DNA of 10,000 nucleotides from Chloroflexota bacterium (GTDB taxonomy: Bacteria > Chloroflexota > Anaerolineae > Anaerolineales > Villigracilaceae): contig JAIWOB010000081.1 of NCBI GenBank assembly GCA_020217065.1, forward strand, positions 1-10,000. The letters are read 5' to 3'. Below, piece after piece: positions 1 through 6,202 of this stretch; position 1 is the first letter of the stretch; every line of letters begins with the position of its first letter. Below the pieces are notes generated by a model. The model did not search any database, was not told the origin of the DNA, and worked only from the letters and a program-made list of their open reading frames with translations. The position numbers and the translations under genes are program-made.

Positions 1-35
1 CCTTATCCCGTGAACAAACAACCGACAAGGAAACA

Positions 36-1325
36 ATGAACGTTGCCAATGAAATTGCGCTGATTTTTATTTTAATCCTGCTGAACGCCGTTCTCTCCAT
101 GTCTGAAGCGGCGCTGGTCGCGTCGCGCAAGGCGCGCCTGCAACAACAGGCGAGCGAGGGGAACAAGTCTTCAGCCCTGGCGCTCAAGTTGGTCGAAGAC
201 CCAAACATCTTTCTGTCCGCAATTCAGATTGGCATTACGCTGATTGGGGTCTTGAATGGCGCGGTCGGCGGCGCAACGATTTCCAAATCGCTGGCGGCTG
301 CGCTGGCGAAAGCCCCTTACATTGGAGAATTCAGCGAGGAAACTGCGCTCGGCATCGTGGTGGTGGTCATCACCATTCTGACCATCTGGCTGGGGGAATT
401 GGTGCCAAAGCGGCTCGGGCTAAACGCTCCAGAAAAAATCTCACAAGCGGTAGCGGGTCCTATGCTGTTTCTTTCGAAGGTTTTTTCGCCGCTCATCAAA
501 CTCATGAGCGCGGCGACAAACTTTGTCTTGCGCGCGCTTGGAGTCAACCCCGCCGCCGAACCTCCCGTCACGGAAGAGGAGATTCATCTCCTTATCAATC
601 AAGGCACGCAGGCGGGAGTGTTTCAAGAAGCGGAACAGGATATGGTGGAAGGCGTATTCAAACTTGGCGATTCGCGCGTATATTCGCTGATGACGCCGCG
701 CACGGAAATCGTCTGGCTGGATATCGCCGATACCATCGAAGAAATCAGGGAAAAGATTGCCGATTGTCCGTTTTCGCGCTTCCCCGTCAGACAGGATTCG
801 CTGGAAACCATCCTCGGCATCGTCAAATCGCGCGATTTACTGGTGGAAAGCCTGTCAAACAAAGAATTCGACCTCAAATCCCTGCTAAAACCCGCCTTTT
901 TCATCCCTGAAACCATGTTCGCCTCGCGGGCGCTGGAATTATTCAAGGAAAAAAACACCGAGCTCTTGCTCGTGGTGGACGAGTTCGGCGGCTTGCAGGG
1001 GCTGCTCACCATCAACGACATTTTGGAGGAAATCGTCGGCGCGATGGAATTCGAGGAGCCGCAAGCCACCCAACGGCAGGACGGTTCCTGGCTGTTGGAC
1101 GGTATGTTAGAAGTAGACGAGTTCAAGGAATTGTTCGACTTTAAATCTCTCCCGCACGAAGACGAATACGAGACCCTGAGCGGATTCATGATGACCTCGC
1201 TTGGACGCGTGCCTCAACCGTCGGATAATTTCGAGTGGAACGGTTACCGCTTCGAAGTGATGGATATGGACGGGCGGCGCGTGGATAAAGTGTTGGTGAC
1301 CACGCTGCCCAAAGCGGCGTCGTAA
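36..1325 (+). CDS. CNNM / CBS-pair / CorC_HlyC membrane protein (hemolysin C-like)
   Basis: 429 aa, the usual length for the DUF21-CBS-CorC family, whose members act in Mg2+/Co2+ transport or resistance at the cytoplasmic membrane. Hydrophobic segments fall at about residues 5-27, 60-80, 100-125 and 135-165 (CNNM/DUF21 core, including an NAVLSMSEAAL stretch in the first helix). An acidic linker with TEEEIHLLINQG follows near 178-190, then MTPRTEI and a pair of CBS domains at about 210-335 (LLLVVDEFGGLQGLLTINDILEEIVG closes the second). The CorC_HlyC domain occupies about 345-425. The start ATG is preceded by AAGG at 27-30. No signal peptide beyond the first TM helix. The old name hemolysin is historical, and the transported ion cannot be read from sequence. 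A TATAAT box 3' of the stop codon suggests that the next gene is transcribed separately. Confidence 0.93.
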   Translation: MNVANEIALIFILILLNAVLSMSEAALVASRKARLQQQASEGNKSSALALKLVEDPNIFLSAIQIGITLIGVLNGAVGGATISKSLAAALAKAPYIGEFSEETALGIVVVVITILTIWLGELVPKRLGLNAPEKISQAVAGPMLFLSKVFSPLIKLMSAATNFVLRALGVNPAAEPPVTEEEIHLLINQGTQAGVFQEAEQDMVEGVFKLGDSRVYSLMTPRTEIVWLDIADTIEEIREKIADCPFSRFPVRQDSLETILGIVKSRDLLVESLSNKEFDLKSLLKPAFFIPETMFASRALELFKEKNTELLLVVDEFGGLQGLLTINDILEEIVGAMEFEEPQATQRQDGSWLLDGMLEVDEFKELFDFKSLPHEDEYETLSGFMMTSLGRVPQPSDNFEWNGYRFEVMDMDGRRVDKVLVTTLPKAAS

Positions 1326-1356
1326 TGGCGCAACCCTCGGAGGTCTGGAAACAAGG

Positions 1357-1362
1357 TATAAT
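1357..1362 (+). promoter_or_regulatory. -10 box of a near-leaderless promoter for the LysM gene
   Basis: Perfect TATAAT ending 9 bases before the ATG at 1372. Initiation about 7 bases after the box would give a leader of only a few bases. No convincing -35 box lies 16-18 bases upstream. A GGAGG at 1339-1343 is too far from the ATG to be its Shine-Dalgarno site. Confidence 0.5.
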
Positions 1363-1371
1363 TTTTCAAAT

Positions 1372-2538
1372 ATGAGTCCAGAAACCGCTTCCAGCAAAAC
1401 CAAAATCTGTCCTACATGCGGAACGCGCCTGAGCGAAAATGCGGCGCGCTGCCTGGTATGCGGCACAGAATTTGCCGCCAAGCCCGAACCGAAAACCGTC
1501 AAAAAGGCGGAAAAGTCGGTGCAAGCCAGCGCCATGCCTACATTGACGCTGAGCCTGCCCGTTGCGGTGGGCATTCTTGCCCTGGTTATGGTAATCACCG
1601 CAGCGGGCGCCTTCGCCGCCCTGCGCGCCAGCGCTCCGGAAGGCACTTTCGACGCAGCGGAAACCGCCACGCCGACCGAAACTCCCACCGTGACGCCCAC
1701 CGCCACGCCCACTCTGCCGCCCACCGACATCCCAACGCCGACCAATATCCCTCCTTTTGAATATACCGTGGCGGAGGGAGACGGCACATGCGGATTCATC
1801 GCCGCGCAGTTCAAAGTTTCGGTGCAAAGCATCATCATCGAAAACAACCTGCCCGCCAGCTGTCCAATCAGCGTAGGGCAAGTGCTAAAGATTCCCTACC
1901 CCACCGCCACCCCGCCCCCCCCGCCGACCAACACTCCCTTGCCAGTGGACGCCACCATCCAGGCTTGTGAAAAGGTCTCGATTATCGTGCAGGACGGCGA
2001 CACCCTCTCAACCATCGCCGCCAATTACGCCGTCCCGCCGGAGGCAATCAAAGAATTCAACGGAAAGACTACTGATAACGTCTTCGTAGGCGAGACCTTG
2101 CTTATTCCCCTGTGCAAGCGCGCCGCAACGCCCGGTCCCACGCCGACGCCAACCATCCCGCCGCCCTACCCCGCCCCGAACCTGCTCCTCCCGGCGGACG
2201 GCGCCGCCTTCACTTTAGCGAACGACGTAGTCACCTTGCAGTGGGCTTCGGTTGGCGCCCTGCGCGACGGCGAAGCCTATCAGGTGACGGTAGAAGACAT
2301 CACCGCCAAGCAGACCCGCCGCCTGACAGATTACGTCACCGACACCAAATACATCGTCCCGACCTCTTACCGCCCGAAGGACAACGTAGCCCATGTCCTG
2401 CGCTGGTGGATTACCCCCGTCCGCCAGGCTGGGACCGATAATCAGGGGCAGCCTATCTGGACAAGCGCCGGAGCCGCCAGCGAAAAGCATGTCTTCACCT
2501 GGGTCGGCGTCGCCGTTGAAGGAACGCCTAATCCGTAG
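1372..2538 (+). CDS. Zinc-ribbon, single-TM protein with two LysM domains
   Basis: 388 aa. An N-terminal zinc ribbon (CPTCG at 13-17, CLVCG at 27-31) faces the cytoplasm. One hydrophobic helix at about 57-82 follows, then a Pro-Thr-rich linker (about 95-128). The first LysM domain spans about 131-176 (YTVAEGDGTCGFIAAQFKVS to GQVLKIP), a second proline-rich linker follows, and the second LysM domain spans about 202-248 (VQDGDTLSTIAANYAVPPE to GETLLIP). After another PT linker, a C-terminal region (270-388) with WWITPV looks like an Ig/fibronectin-type beta sandwich. LysM domains bind glycan such as peptidoglycan, so the outer part probably acts at the cell surface. This architecture is common in Anaerolineae. 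The last base of its TAG stop (2538) is also the inferred left junction of the adjacent cassette insert. The C-terminus nevertheless looks complete. Exact function is unknown. Confidence 0.85.
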   Translation: MSPETASSKTKICPTCGTRLSENAARCLVCGTEFAAKPEPKTVKKAEKSVQASAMPTLTLSLPVAVGILALVMVITAAGAFAALRASAPEGTFDAAETATPTETPTVTPTATPTLPPTDIPTPTNIPPFEYTVAEGDGTCGFIAAQFKVSVQSIIIENNLPASCPISVGQVLKIPYPTATPPPPPTNTPLPVDATIQACEKVSIIVQDGDTLSTIAANYAVPPEAIKEFNGKTTDNVFVGETLLIPLCKRAATPGPTPTPTIPPPYPAPNLLLPADGAAFTLANDVVTLQWASVGALRDGEAYQVTVEDITAKQTRRLTDYVTDTKYIVPTSYRPKDNVAHVLRWWITPVRQAGTDNQGQPIWTSAGAASEKHVFTWVGVAVEGTPNP

Positions 2539-2566
2539 TTGGCTGGCTTCGCATGATATTTAGCGA

Positions 2567-2595
2567 TTGAAAGAAAATACGTTTTATGCGATAAT
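2567..2595 (+). promoter_or_regulatory. Promoter of the methyltransferase gene
   Basis: TTGAAA (2567-2572, 5 of 6 to the -35 consensus), a 17-base spacer, then GATAAT (2590-2595, 5 of 6 to the -10 consensus). The -10 box sits inside the dyad at 2582-2604, so a protein bound there would block RNA polymerase. Predicted initiation near 2602 rules out the upstream TTG at 2595 as start codon and favours ATG 2616. Confidence 0.65.
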
Positions 2596-2604
2596 TGCAT
2601 AAAA
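2582..2604 (+). promoter_or_regulatory. Operator-like dyad O1 over the methyltransferase -10 box
   Basis: Perfect 8-bp inverted repeat TTTTATGC (2582-2589) and GCATAAAA (2597-2604) around a 7-base centre. A second copy (3553-3573) lies before the HTH gene, matching at 18 of 23 positions. This is a probable binding site for the HTH protein. It differs from the classical C-box sequences. Confidence 0.6.
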
Positions 2605-2615
2605 CAGTCAAAGAT

Positions 2616-3500
2616 ATGTTAATTAATCAACCTTTATTATTTCAAATTCAAACAAAGCGGGTTTTCCCAAAGCCGTTCTTGAAGTGGGCAGGCGGTAAAA
2701 CTCAATTACTAGACCAATTAACTGAGCTATTCCCTAAAAATATTTCTCGATATTGCGAACCATTTATGGGAAGCGCCGCTGTTTTTTGGCATATTTTCAG
2801 TTTGCGAGAAAAGGAAAAGATTGATTTTTCGCTTGCCAGACTTACCGACGCAAACGCCGAGTTGGTCAATGCCTATTGTGTAGTCCGCGATGATGTAAAA
2901 GCATTAATTGAAATTCTTCTTGCGCATCGTAAAAACCACAACAAAGAGTATTATTATAAAATTCGCGCTTTACGCCTTAACGGGCTTTCAAATATCGAAA
3001 GAGCAGCGCGCTTCATTTATCTTAATAAGACTTGTTTTAATGGTTTATATCGCGTTAATCGTTCTGGTCAATTTAATGTGCCGATGGGGAGTTACAAAGA
3101 CCCTGCGATTTTTGACGAAGACGAGTTGATGACAGCAAGTCAGGCTTTACAAAATGTTGAATTAGAAGTTAGCGATTTTCGAGACACCCTGCAATGGGCG
3201 CAGGCAGGAGATTTTATTTATCTTGACCCGCCTTATGTTCCTGTATCTAAAACATCGAGCTTTACAAGTTATACAGAAAAACCTTTCGGGGAGCGGGAAC
3301 AAAAAGAGCTTTTTTCCTTGTTTTGCGAACTAGATAATCTTGGCTGTAAAGTAATGTTAAGTAATTCTTGGGTGGATTCAATGTTGGAATTGTACAAAGG
3401 TTTTACCTGTATTGAAGTAAAAGCGCCCCGTGCAATTAATTCAAATTCTGAAAAGCGCGGAAAAATCAGCGAATTGGTTGTTATTAATTATGCGCCATAA
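2616..3500 (+). CDS. D12-class adenine-N6 DNA methyltransferase (Dam/DpnM family)
   Basis: 294 aa from ATG 2616, matching the usual 270-300 aa of the family. FLKWAGGK at 21-28 and EPFMGSAAVF at 48-57 form the S-adenosylmethionine site. DPPY at 204-207 is the catalytic motif IV that places the target adenine. The motif order (I first, DPPY late) is that of alpha-class enzymes such as Dam, M.EcoRV and DpnM. It should methylate adenine N6 in a short site. Target specificity cannot be read from sequence. An in-frame TTG at 2595 would add 7 residues but lies in the -10 box, so the ATG is preferred. No clear ribosome binding site is seen and the leader is probably about 14 bases. Base composition is visibly AT-richer than the flanking LysM and HlyC genes, consistent with transfer. 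It has its own promoter and terminator. Confidence 0.9.
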   Translation: MLINQPLLFQIQTKRVFPKPFLKWAGGKTQLLDQLTELFPKNISRYCEPFMGSAAVFWHIFSLREKEKIDFSLARLTDANAELVNAYCVVRDDVKALIEILLAHRKNHNKEYYYKIRALRLNGLSNIERAARFIYLNKTCFNGLYRVNRSGQFNVPMGSYKDPAIFDEDELMTASQALQNVELEVSDFRDTLQWAQAGDFIYLDPPYVPVSKTSSFTSYTEKPFGEREQKELFSLFCELDNLGCKVMLSNSWVDSMLELYKGFTCIEVKAPRAINSNSEKRGKISELVVINYAP

Positions 3501-3522
3501 AATATACGCAACCTACCTTCCC

Positions 3523-3556
3523 AAATCGCCCCTATTGCGGGGCGATTTTTATTTTT
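3523..3556 (+). terminator. Intrinsic terminator after the methyltransferase gene
   Basis: Perfect 10-bp stem AAATCGCCCC (3523-3532) and GGGGCGATTT (3539-3548) with a 6-base loop TATTGC, followed by a T-rich tail to 3556. It lies 22 bases after the stop codon and should end most methyltransferase transcripts before the HTH gene. Confidence 0.82.
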
Positions 3557-3573
3557 ATGCGTTTTTTGCATAA
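3553..3573 (+). promoter_or_regulatory. Operator-like dyad O2 before the HTH regulator gene
   Basis: TTATGC (3555-3560) and GCATAA (3568-3573) around a 7-base centre, with the same arms and spacing as O1 at 2582-2604. Its right arm overlaps the AAGG ribosome binding site (3572-3575) of the HTH gene. A protein bound here could autoregulate the HTH gene. I see no convincing -35/-10 pair between the terminator and the start codon. Confidence 0.55.
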
Positions 3574-3583
3574 GGTTTACGAC

Positions 3584-3802
3584 ATGAATAACACCAACAA
3601 TCAAATTGCCATAAAACTTCGTGAATTGCGAGAGTCTCTAGGGTTGAGTCAAGGCAAAGTTGCAGAAAAATTAAACAAAACCCAATCTTATGTTTCGCGC
3701 TGTGAAACAGGCAGCCGCCGTTTGGATATTTCTGAACTCGAAGCGTTTGCAAAACTTTACGGCAAAAGAATTTCATATTTTCTGCCTAAGGGCAAGGATT
3801 GA
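3584..3802 (+). CDS. Small HTH (XRE-type) regulator, probable controller protein
   Basis: 72 aa from ATG 3584, nearly all one HTH_3 domain. LRELRESLGLSQGKVAEKL, KTQSYVSRCETGSRRLDI and the following helix give the five-helix Cro/C1 fold, with SLGLSQGKVAEKLNKTQSYVS as the DNA-reading unit. Size and position (before the putative endonuclease, near a DNA methyltransferase) resemble restriction-modification C proteins, typically about 80 aa dimers. The in-frame ATG at 3557 lies inside dyad O2. The start at 3584 has AAGG at 3572-3575 with 8-base spacing and is preferred. The stop is 3 bases before the next ATG, so translation is probably coupled. Likely role: repressing the methyltransferase via O1 and itself via O2. 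An alternative is the antitoxin-like regulator of a two-gene unit, because the QSYVSRCETGSRRLD pattern is also common there. Confidence 0.8.
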   Translation: MNNTNNQIAIKLRELRESLGLSQGKVAEKLNKTQSYVSRCETGSRRLDISELEAFAKLYGKRISYFLPKGKD

Positions 3803-3805
3803 AAA

Positions 3806-4267
3806 ATGCCCGTTATTTACACTACCGCCAATCAAGTTGAAATTCACGTCGAAAATGGAAGCAAATCCCCCAACGACTTTATCGTCAGGTATCGTGAGCC
3901 AAACAAAAGAGTTAGAACTCCCAAGCATATTCATTTGATTGTCGACCTGTTTGCAAAACGCACTGGCAATCTGCCGCTCACAAACGCCTTGCTGGATCAC
4001 ATCATTCGGAATATTATCTTGAAAGTTGAACCAGCCGTTTCTTTTCCACCGTCTTTGCAGATTTTCAAGCCCGCTCATATAAATCAATTTCATGAACTGA
4101 GCGAATATGGAGAATATTCAATAGAGTTTTTACTTGTGATGATAGAACTCATTATGATTCAAGAGAAAACAAATTACCCCGATGGAACAATCAATCTGGA
4201 TTTATTTCAAAAGTTCCGTGATGGGGCGGATATTTTCTCAATTGTCAGCGCCGCTACTTTTCGGTAA
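3806..4267 (+). CDS. Unrecognised 153-aa protein, candidate restriction endonuclease
   Basis: I do not recognise this family. It starts 3 bases after the HTH stop, with AAGGA at 3794-3798 and 7-base spacing, so it is co-translated with the regulator. Visible features: basic patch YREPNKRVRTPKHIH (29-43), helical middle (about 44-72), hydrophobic helix SIEFLLVMIELIMIQ (about 104-118), and a C-terminus rich in D and F. No PD-(D/E)XK, HNH, GIY-YIG or PLD motif is obvious, and 153 aa is short for a type II endonuclease. The role is inferred only from position: methyltransferase, HTH, ORF is the order in many C-controlled restriction-modification systems. It may equally be an accessory protein or toxin, leaving the methyltransferase as an orphan. 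It ends 18 bases before the attC-like site, consistent with being the last gene of a cassette. Confidence 0.7.
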   Translation: MPVIYTTANQVEIHVENGSKSPNDFIVRYREPNKRVRTPKHIHLIVDLFAKRTGNLPLTNALLDHIIRNIILKVEPAVSFPPSLQIFKPAHINQFHELSEYGEYSIEFLLVMIELIMIQEKTNYPDGTINLDLFQKFRDGADIFSIVSAATFR

Positions 4268-4284
4268 GGTTCTTTATAGCAAAG

Positions 4285-4428
4285 AGCCAGCCAACAAAGC
4301 GCGCGCCTGACGTGTGGGACTGCACTGCGCGTGCGCGGCATTTTCAGGCATTTTCCACGCTTCAAGTTTTTCCTGTTCCTGAAGTGAATCCACGCCCGCC
4401 CACACGCAGGTAACGCCAACCGTTAGGC
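4285..4428 (+). other. attC-like recombination site of cassette 1
   Basis: About 144 bp of imperfect dyad between AGCCAAC (4289-4295) and the core GTTAGGC (4422-4428), which fits the integron core GTTRRRY. The inner arms CCTGACGTGTGGG (4306-4318) and CCCACACGCAGG (4399-4410) pair over 12 bp with one unpaired A at 4310, resembling the extrahelical bases of attC hairpins. The left box departs from RYYYAAC at one position. The remaining centre (about 4320-4398) would be the variable terminal structure. I see no gene in 4268-4464 apart from this site and the ribosome binding site of the next gene. Confidence 0.6.
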
Positions 4429-4464
4429 GTCCCACAACTTAAATCGCTACTATGGAGCAGAAAA

Positions 4465-5310
4465 ATGATGAATATTGACAGTCAAAGACAAAAGGCGCAA
4501 GATTTTTTAGAATTACACCATGCATCATCAATTCTCATTCTTCCCAATGCATGGGATGTTGCAAGCGCAAAAGTATTTGAACTGGAAGGATTCAAGGCCA
4601 TTGGTACAACAAGCGCAGGAATAGCAGCAACGCTTGGCTATGCTGATGGTCAACAAATGAGTCTGGTTGAGAATATGAACGTAGTTCGACGCATTGTAAA
4701 AAACACATTCCTACCAGTAAGCGCCGACATAGAGGCGGGCTACGCTAATTCCACTGAAGGTGTCGTAGAAGCAGCCCGTGCAGTATTGGATGTTGGCGCA
4801 GTTGGGCTGAATCTAGAAGACAGCACAGGCAACGCCCAAATTCCACTTTACGACCAATTTTTTCAACAAGAAAAAATCAAAGCAATAAGAGAAATGAGCA
4901 TTGACAAAGGAATACGCTTGGTTATCAATGCTCGAACCGACGCTTACATGCTTAGCCAGAACTCCGCTGATGGTTTACGAGAGACTATTAAGCGCGGAAA
5001 TGCATACAGAGAAGCTGGCGCCGATTGTATTTTTGTTCCAGATGTTGGAAACCTCGACAAAAAGACGATAGTGACTTTAGTAAAGGAGATTGATGCGCCA
5101 ATCAATATTATTGCAGGTGCATCTACGCCGCCAATACGTGAATTACAAGGCATGGGCGTCTCGCGAGTTAGTATCGGTCCAAGGCCCATGAGAGCTGCGC
5201 TGAGTTTGTTAAGAAAAATCGCAAAAGAGCTGATGATAGAAGGAACGTATAAATTAATGATGGAATCGTCAATCTCTTATTCAGAAGTGAACAAGTGGTT
5301 TACAAAGTGA
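4465..5310 (+). CDS. PEP mutase / isocitrate lyase superfamily enzyme
   Basis: 281 aa, family-typical length. GGAG at 4454-4457 with 7-base spacing supports ATG 4465 (a second ATG follows at 4468). Motifs along the alpha/beta barrel: LPNAWDVASAKVFE (about 26-39), GTTSAGIAATLGY (about 47-59), PVSADIEAGY with D88 and E90 (metal-binding acidic pair), GLNLEDS (about 118-124), INARTDAY from about 154, and GADCIFVP (about 184-191). The KKCGH cysteine signature of true isocitrate and methylisocitrate lyases is absent, pointing to the PEP_mutase-like subgroup. That subgroup includes phosphonopyruvate hydrolases, oxaloacetate decarboxylases and uncharacterised C-C or C-P lyases acting on small oxoacids. 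The substrate cannot be assigned. It is a lone gene with no phosphonate genes nearby. It sits in a cassette and would depend on an upstream promoter, since none is obvious in 4423-4464. Confidence 0.88.
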   Translation: MMNIDSQRQKAQDFLELHHASSILILPNAWDVASAKVFELEGFKAIGTTSAGIAATLGYADGQQMSLVENMNVVRRIVKNTFLPVSADIEAGYANSTEGVVEAARAVLDVGAVGLNLEDSTGNAQIPLYDQFFQQEKIKAIREMSIDKGIRLVINARTDAYMLSQNSADGLRETIKRGNAYREAGADCIFVPDVGNLDKKTIVTLVKEIDAPINIIAGASTPPIRELQGMGVSRVSIGPRPMRAALSLLRKIAKELMIEGTYKLMMESSISYSEVNKWFTK

Positions 5311-5327
5311 AGAAATGACAAATAGCA

Positions 5328-5394
5328 ACGCCTAACACAGCGCACAACGGACCGGCGGGTATGCTCCCCTGCCAGCCCAAGCAGCCAGTTGTTC
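5328..5394 (+). other. Partial attC-like site after cassette 2
   Basis: ACGCCTAAC (5328-5336) contains a perfect left core GCCTAAC (RYYYAAC). A weak dyad follows: ACAAC (5344-5348) with GTTGT (5388-5392), and GGCGGG with CCCCTGCC inside. No GTTRRRY right core or CAGGTAACGCCAAC-like right arm is present, so the site looks degenerate or truncated. The rest of 5395-5516 shows no gene or recognisable element. Confidence 0.4.
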
Positions 5395-5516
5395 TCGAAA
5401 AGAAAAGTCAAATTCATCTCAAAAACGATTTTTGCGCCGAACCGCCGCGACTTTTTTATCCCTGGCAAATCTCTAATGGACCAAACGTCATACGCGTTAT
5501 TGTACGTCAATCTCCC

Positions 5517-6113
5517 TTAGTCTGAACGCTCTATTGCAACCGCTCCCGCGCAGCGTGGATTATCTATACAGCCGTAATAGGTTTTGCCAATTTTGGAGCC
5601 GTTTCGCTCAAAACGCAGCACCATCATCTTGCCGCAGATAGGACAATTTGGCGCAGAATCAGGAGGGCGTTTACGCCGCAAAGCAAGCGTTTCCCTAAGA
5701 TTTGCAACGGATAACTGGAAGAGAGTAATCACTTCAAAGGGGTTGTAAGACTCTTTGGAAGGGATATGCGCCAGGGGAAGCCCCGCCTCGTTGAACAATT
5801 CCTCCAAAAACTTATCGGCTTCCCGCGCCGCGTCCTTCGAAATTGGGCGCACAAGTTCCACGCCAAAAGCGGGAAGCAGCGCGCCGCGGTCGCAAAGCAA
5901 AAAATCAACGTGCTTTCTAAAAAACTTGTTGAAGAAATGCACGTTCTCGTTGGGACGGGCGATATAAAAAATATCGTTCAGCGAAACCTTGGGACAGACA
6001 AAGTAGCGTTCCCCCATCAAATCATTGAGCAGCCGAAAAAGAGCCAATTCTGTGGAAGTCAGAAACGGTTCGCGCAATCTATACGGCAAACGCTTTGTGT
6101 CGGTCTCCGCCAT
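5517..6113 (-). CDS. DUF2726 domain protein with C-terminal zinc ribbon
   Basis: 198 aa. The N-terminal region (about 12-140) has the DUF2726 pattern: LTSTELALFRLLNDLMGERYFVCPKVSLNDIF, then KHVDFLLCDRGALLPAFGVEL, then a Lys/Glu-rich helix and GLPLAHIPSKESYNPFEV. DUF2726 resembles the PD-(D/E)XK nuclease fold (VDFLLCD and VEL as the core strands). The family usually shows ELD after the second strand, here ELV, so catalytic competence is uncertain. The C-terminus holds four cysteines (157, 160, 182, 188) in CPICGKMM and YYGCIDNPRC, a topoisomerase-type zinc ribbon probably contacting DNA. Function is unknown; a nucleic-acid role is inferred from the fold. It lies downstream of the CCA-enzyme gene on the same strand, 89 bases away, with its own possible -10 box, and its 3' end faces the cassette insert. 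Confidence 0.78.
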   Translation of the reverse strand: MAETDTKRLPYRLREPFLTSTELALFRLLNDLMGERYFVCPKVSLNDIFYIARPNENVHFFNKFFRKHVDFLLCDRGALLPAFGVELVRPISKDAAREADKFLEELFNEAGLPLAHIPSKESYNPFEVITLFQLSVANLRETLALRRKRPPDSAPNCPICGKMMVLRFERNGSKIGKTYYGCIDNPRCAGAVAIERSD

Positions 6114-6161
6114 AAGCCCACCGCCATGTTTTTATCCAAGCCAGACCCATTCGACAAAGCC

Positions 6162-6198
6162 ATTATACCCTCGCCATCCTCAAATTGCGGGCGCAATT
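6162..6198 (-). promoter_or_regulatory. Possible promoter and dyad upstream of the DUF2726 gene
   Basis: On the minus strand a perfect TATAAT (6162-6167) lies about 48 bases before the ATG. Upstream of it is a 7-bp perfect dyad, AATTGCG (6183-6189) and CGCAATT (6192-6198), occupying the -35 region. No good -35 hexamer is seen at 16-18 bases. The dyad could be an operator or the remains of a terminator for the CCA-enzyme gene, but it has no T tail. Confidence 0.35.
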
Positions 6199-6202
6199 CA
6201 AG

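Larger units (their letters stand above)
2539..4422 (+). mobile_element. Gene cassette 1 (restriction-modification-like), integron type
   Basis: Inferred mobile cassette of 1884 bp between recombination points G2538^T2539 and G4422^T4423. Its left edge GTTGGCTGGCT (2538-2548) is the exact reverse complement of AGCCAGCCAAC (4285-4295), which starts the attC-like site at its right end. In integrons the left end of a cassette completes its own attC on excision, so this pairing is the expected signature. It carries three same-strand genes plus its own promoter, unusual for a cassette but sensible for a restriction-modification unit. No integrase is visible here. The boundary call rests on sequence logic only. 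Confidence 0.6.
4423..5394 (+). mobile_element. Gene cassette 2 (PEP-mutase family), right end uncertain
   Basis: Begins at T4423 in the core GTTAGGC. Its left edge GTTAGGCGT (4422-4430) is the reverse complement of ACGCCTAAC (5328-5336), just after its only gene, which is the pairing expected between a cassette's left end and its own attC. The single gene is on the plus strand, 42 bases in, typical of cassettes. The right end is unclear because the second half of the attC is not recognisable, so 5394 is a guess. Confidence 0.5.

Noticed and set aside
623..1189. 188-aa minus-strand ORF
   Set aside because: Fully antisense to the CBS-domain region of the HlyC-like gene, with a Ser/Asn-rich, unstructured composition.
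1660..1755. DNA tandem repeat in the LysM gene
   Set aside because: The ACGCCCACCG-like pattern reflects Pro-Thr codons of a surface linker rather than an independent repeat element.
1107..1847. 246-aa minus-strand ORF
   Set aside because: Lies opposite the Pro-Thr-rich LysM gene and the end of the HlyC-like gene; its Val-Gly-Ser repeats are just the complement of the PT codons.
2595..2615. Upstream TTG start for the methyltransferase
   Set aside because: It begins inside the -10 box and operator dyad, upstream of the predicted transcription start.
3557..3583. Upstream ATG for the HTH regulator
   Set aside because: It lies inside operator dyad O2 and has no ribosome binding site, whereas ATG 3584 has AAGG at proper spacing and gives the normal HTH start.
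4285..4428. Plain transcription terminator after the 153-aa ORF
   Set aside because: The dyad has no adjoining T tract and ends in an integron core site; the attC interpretation explains both edges.
5277..5510. 77-aa minus-strand ORF between cassette 2 and the DUF2726 gene
   Set aside because: It overlaps the cassette end and partial attC, has no recognisable domain and no ribosome binding site; such ORFs commonly arise by chance across attC repeats.
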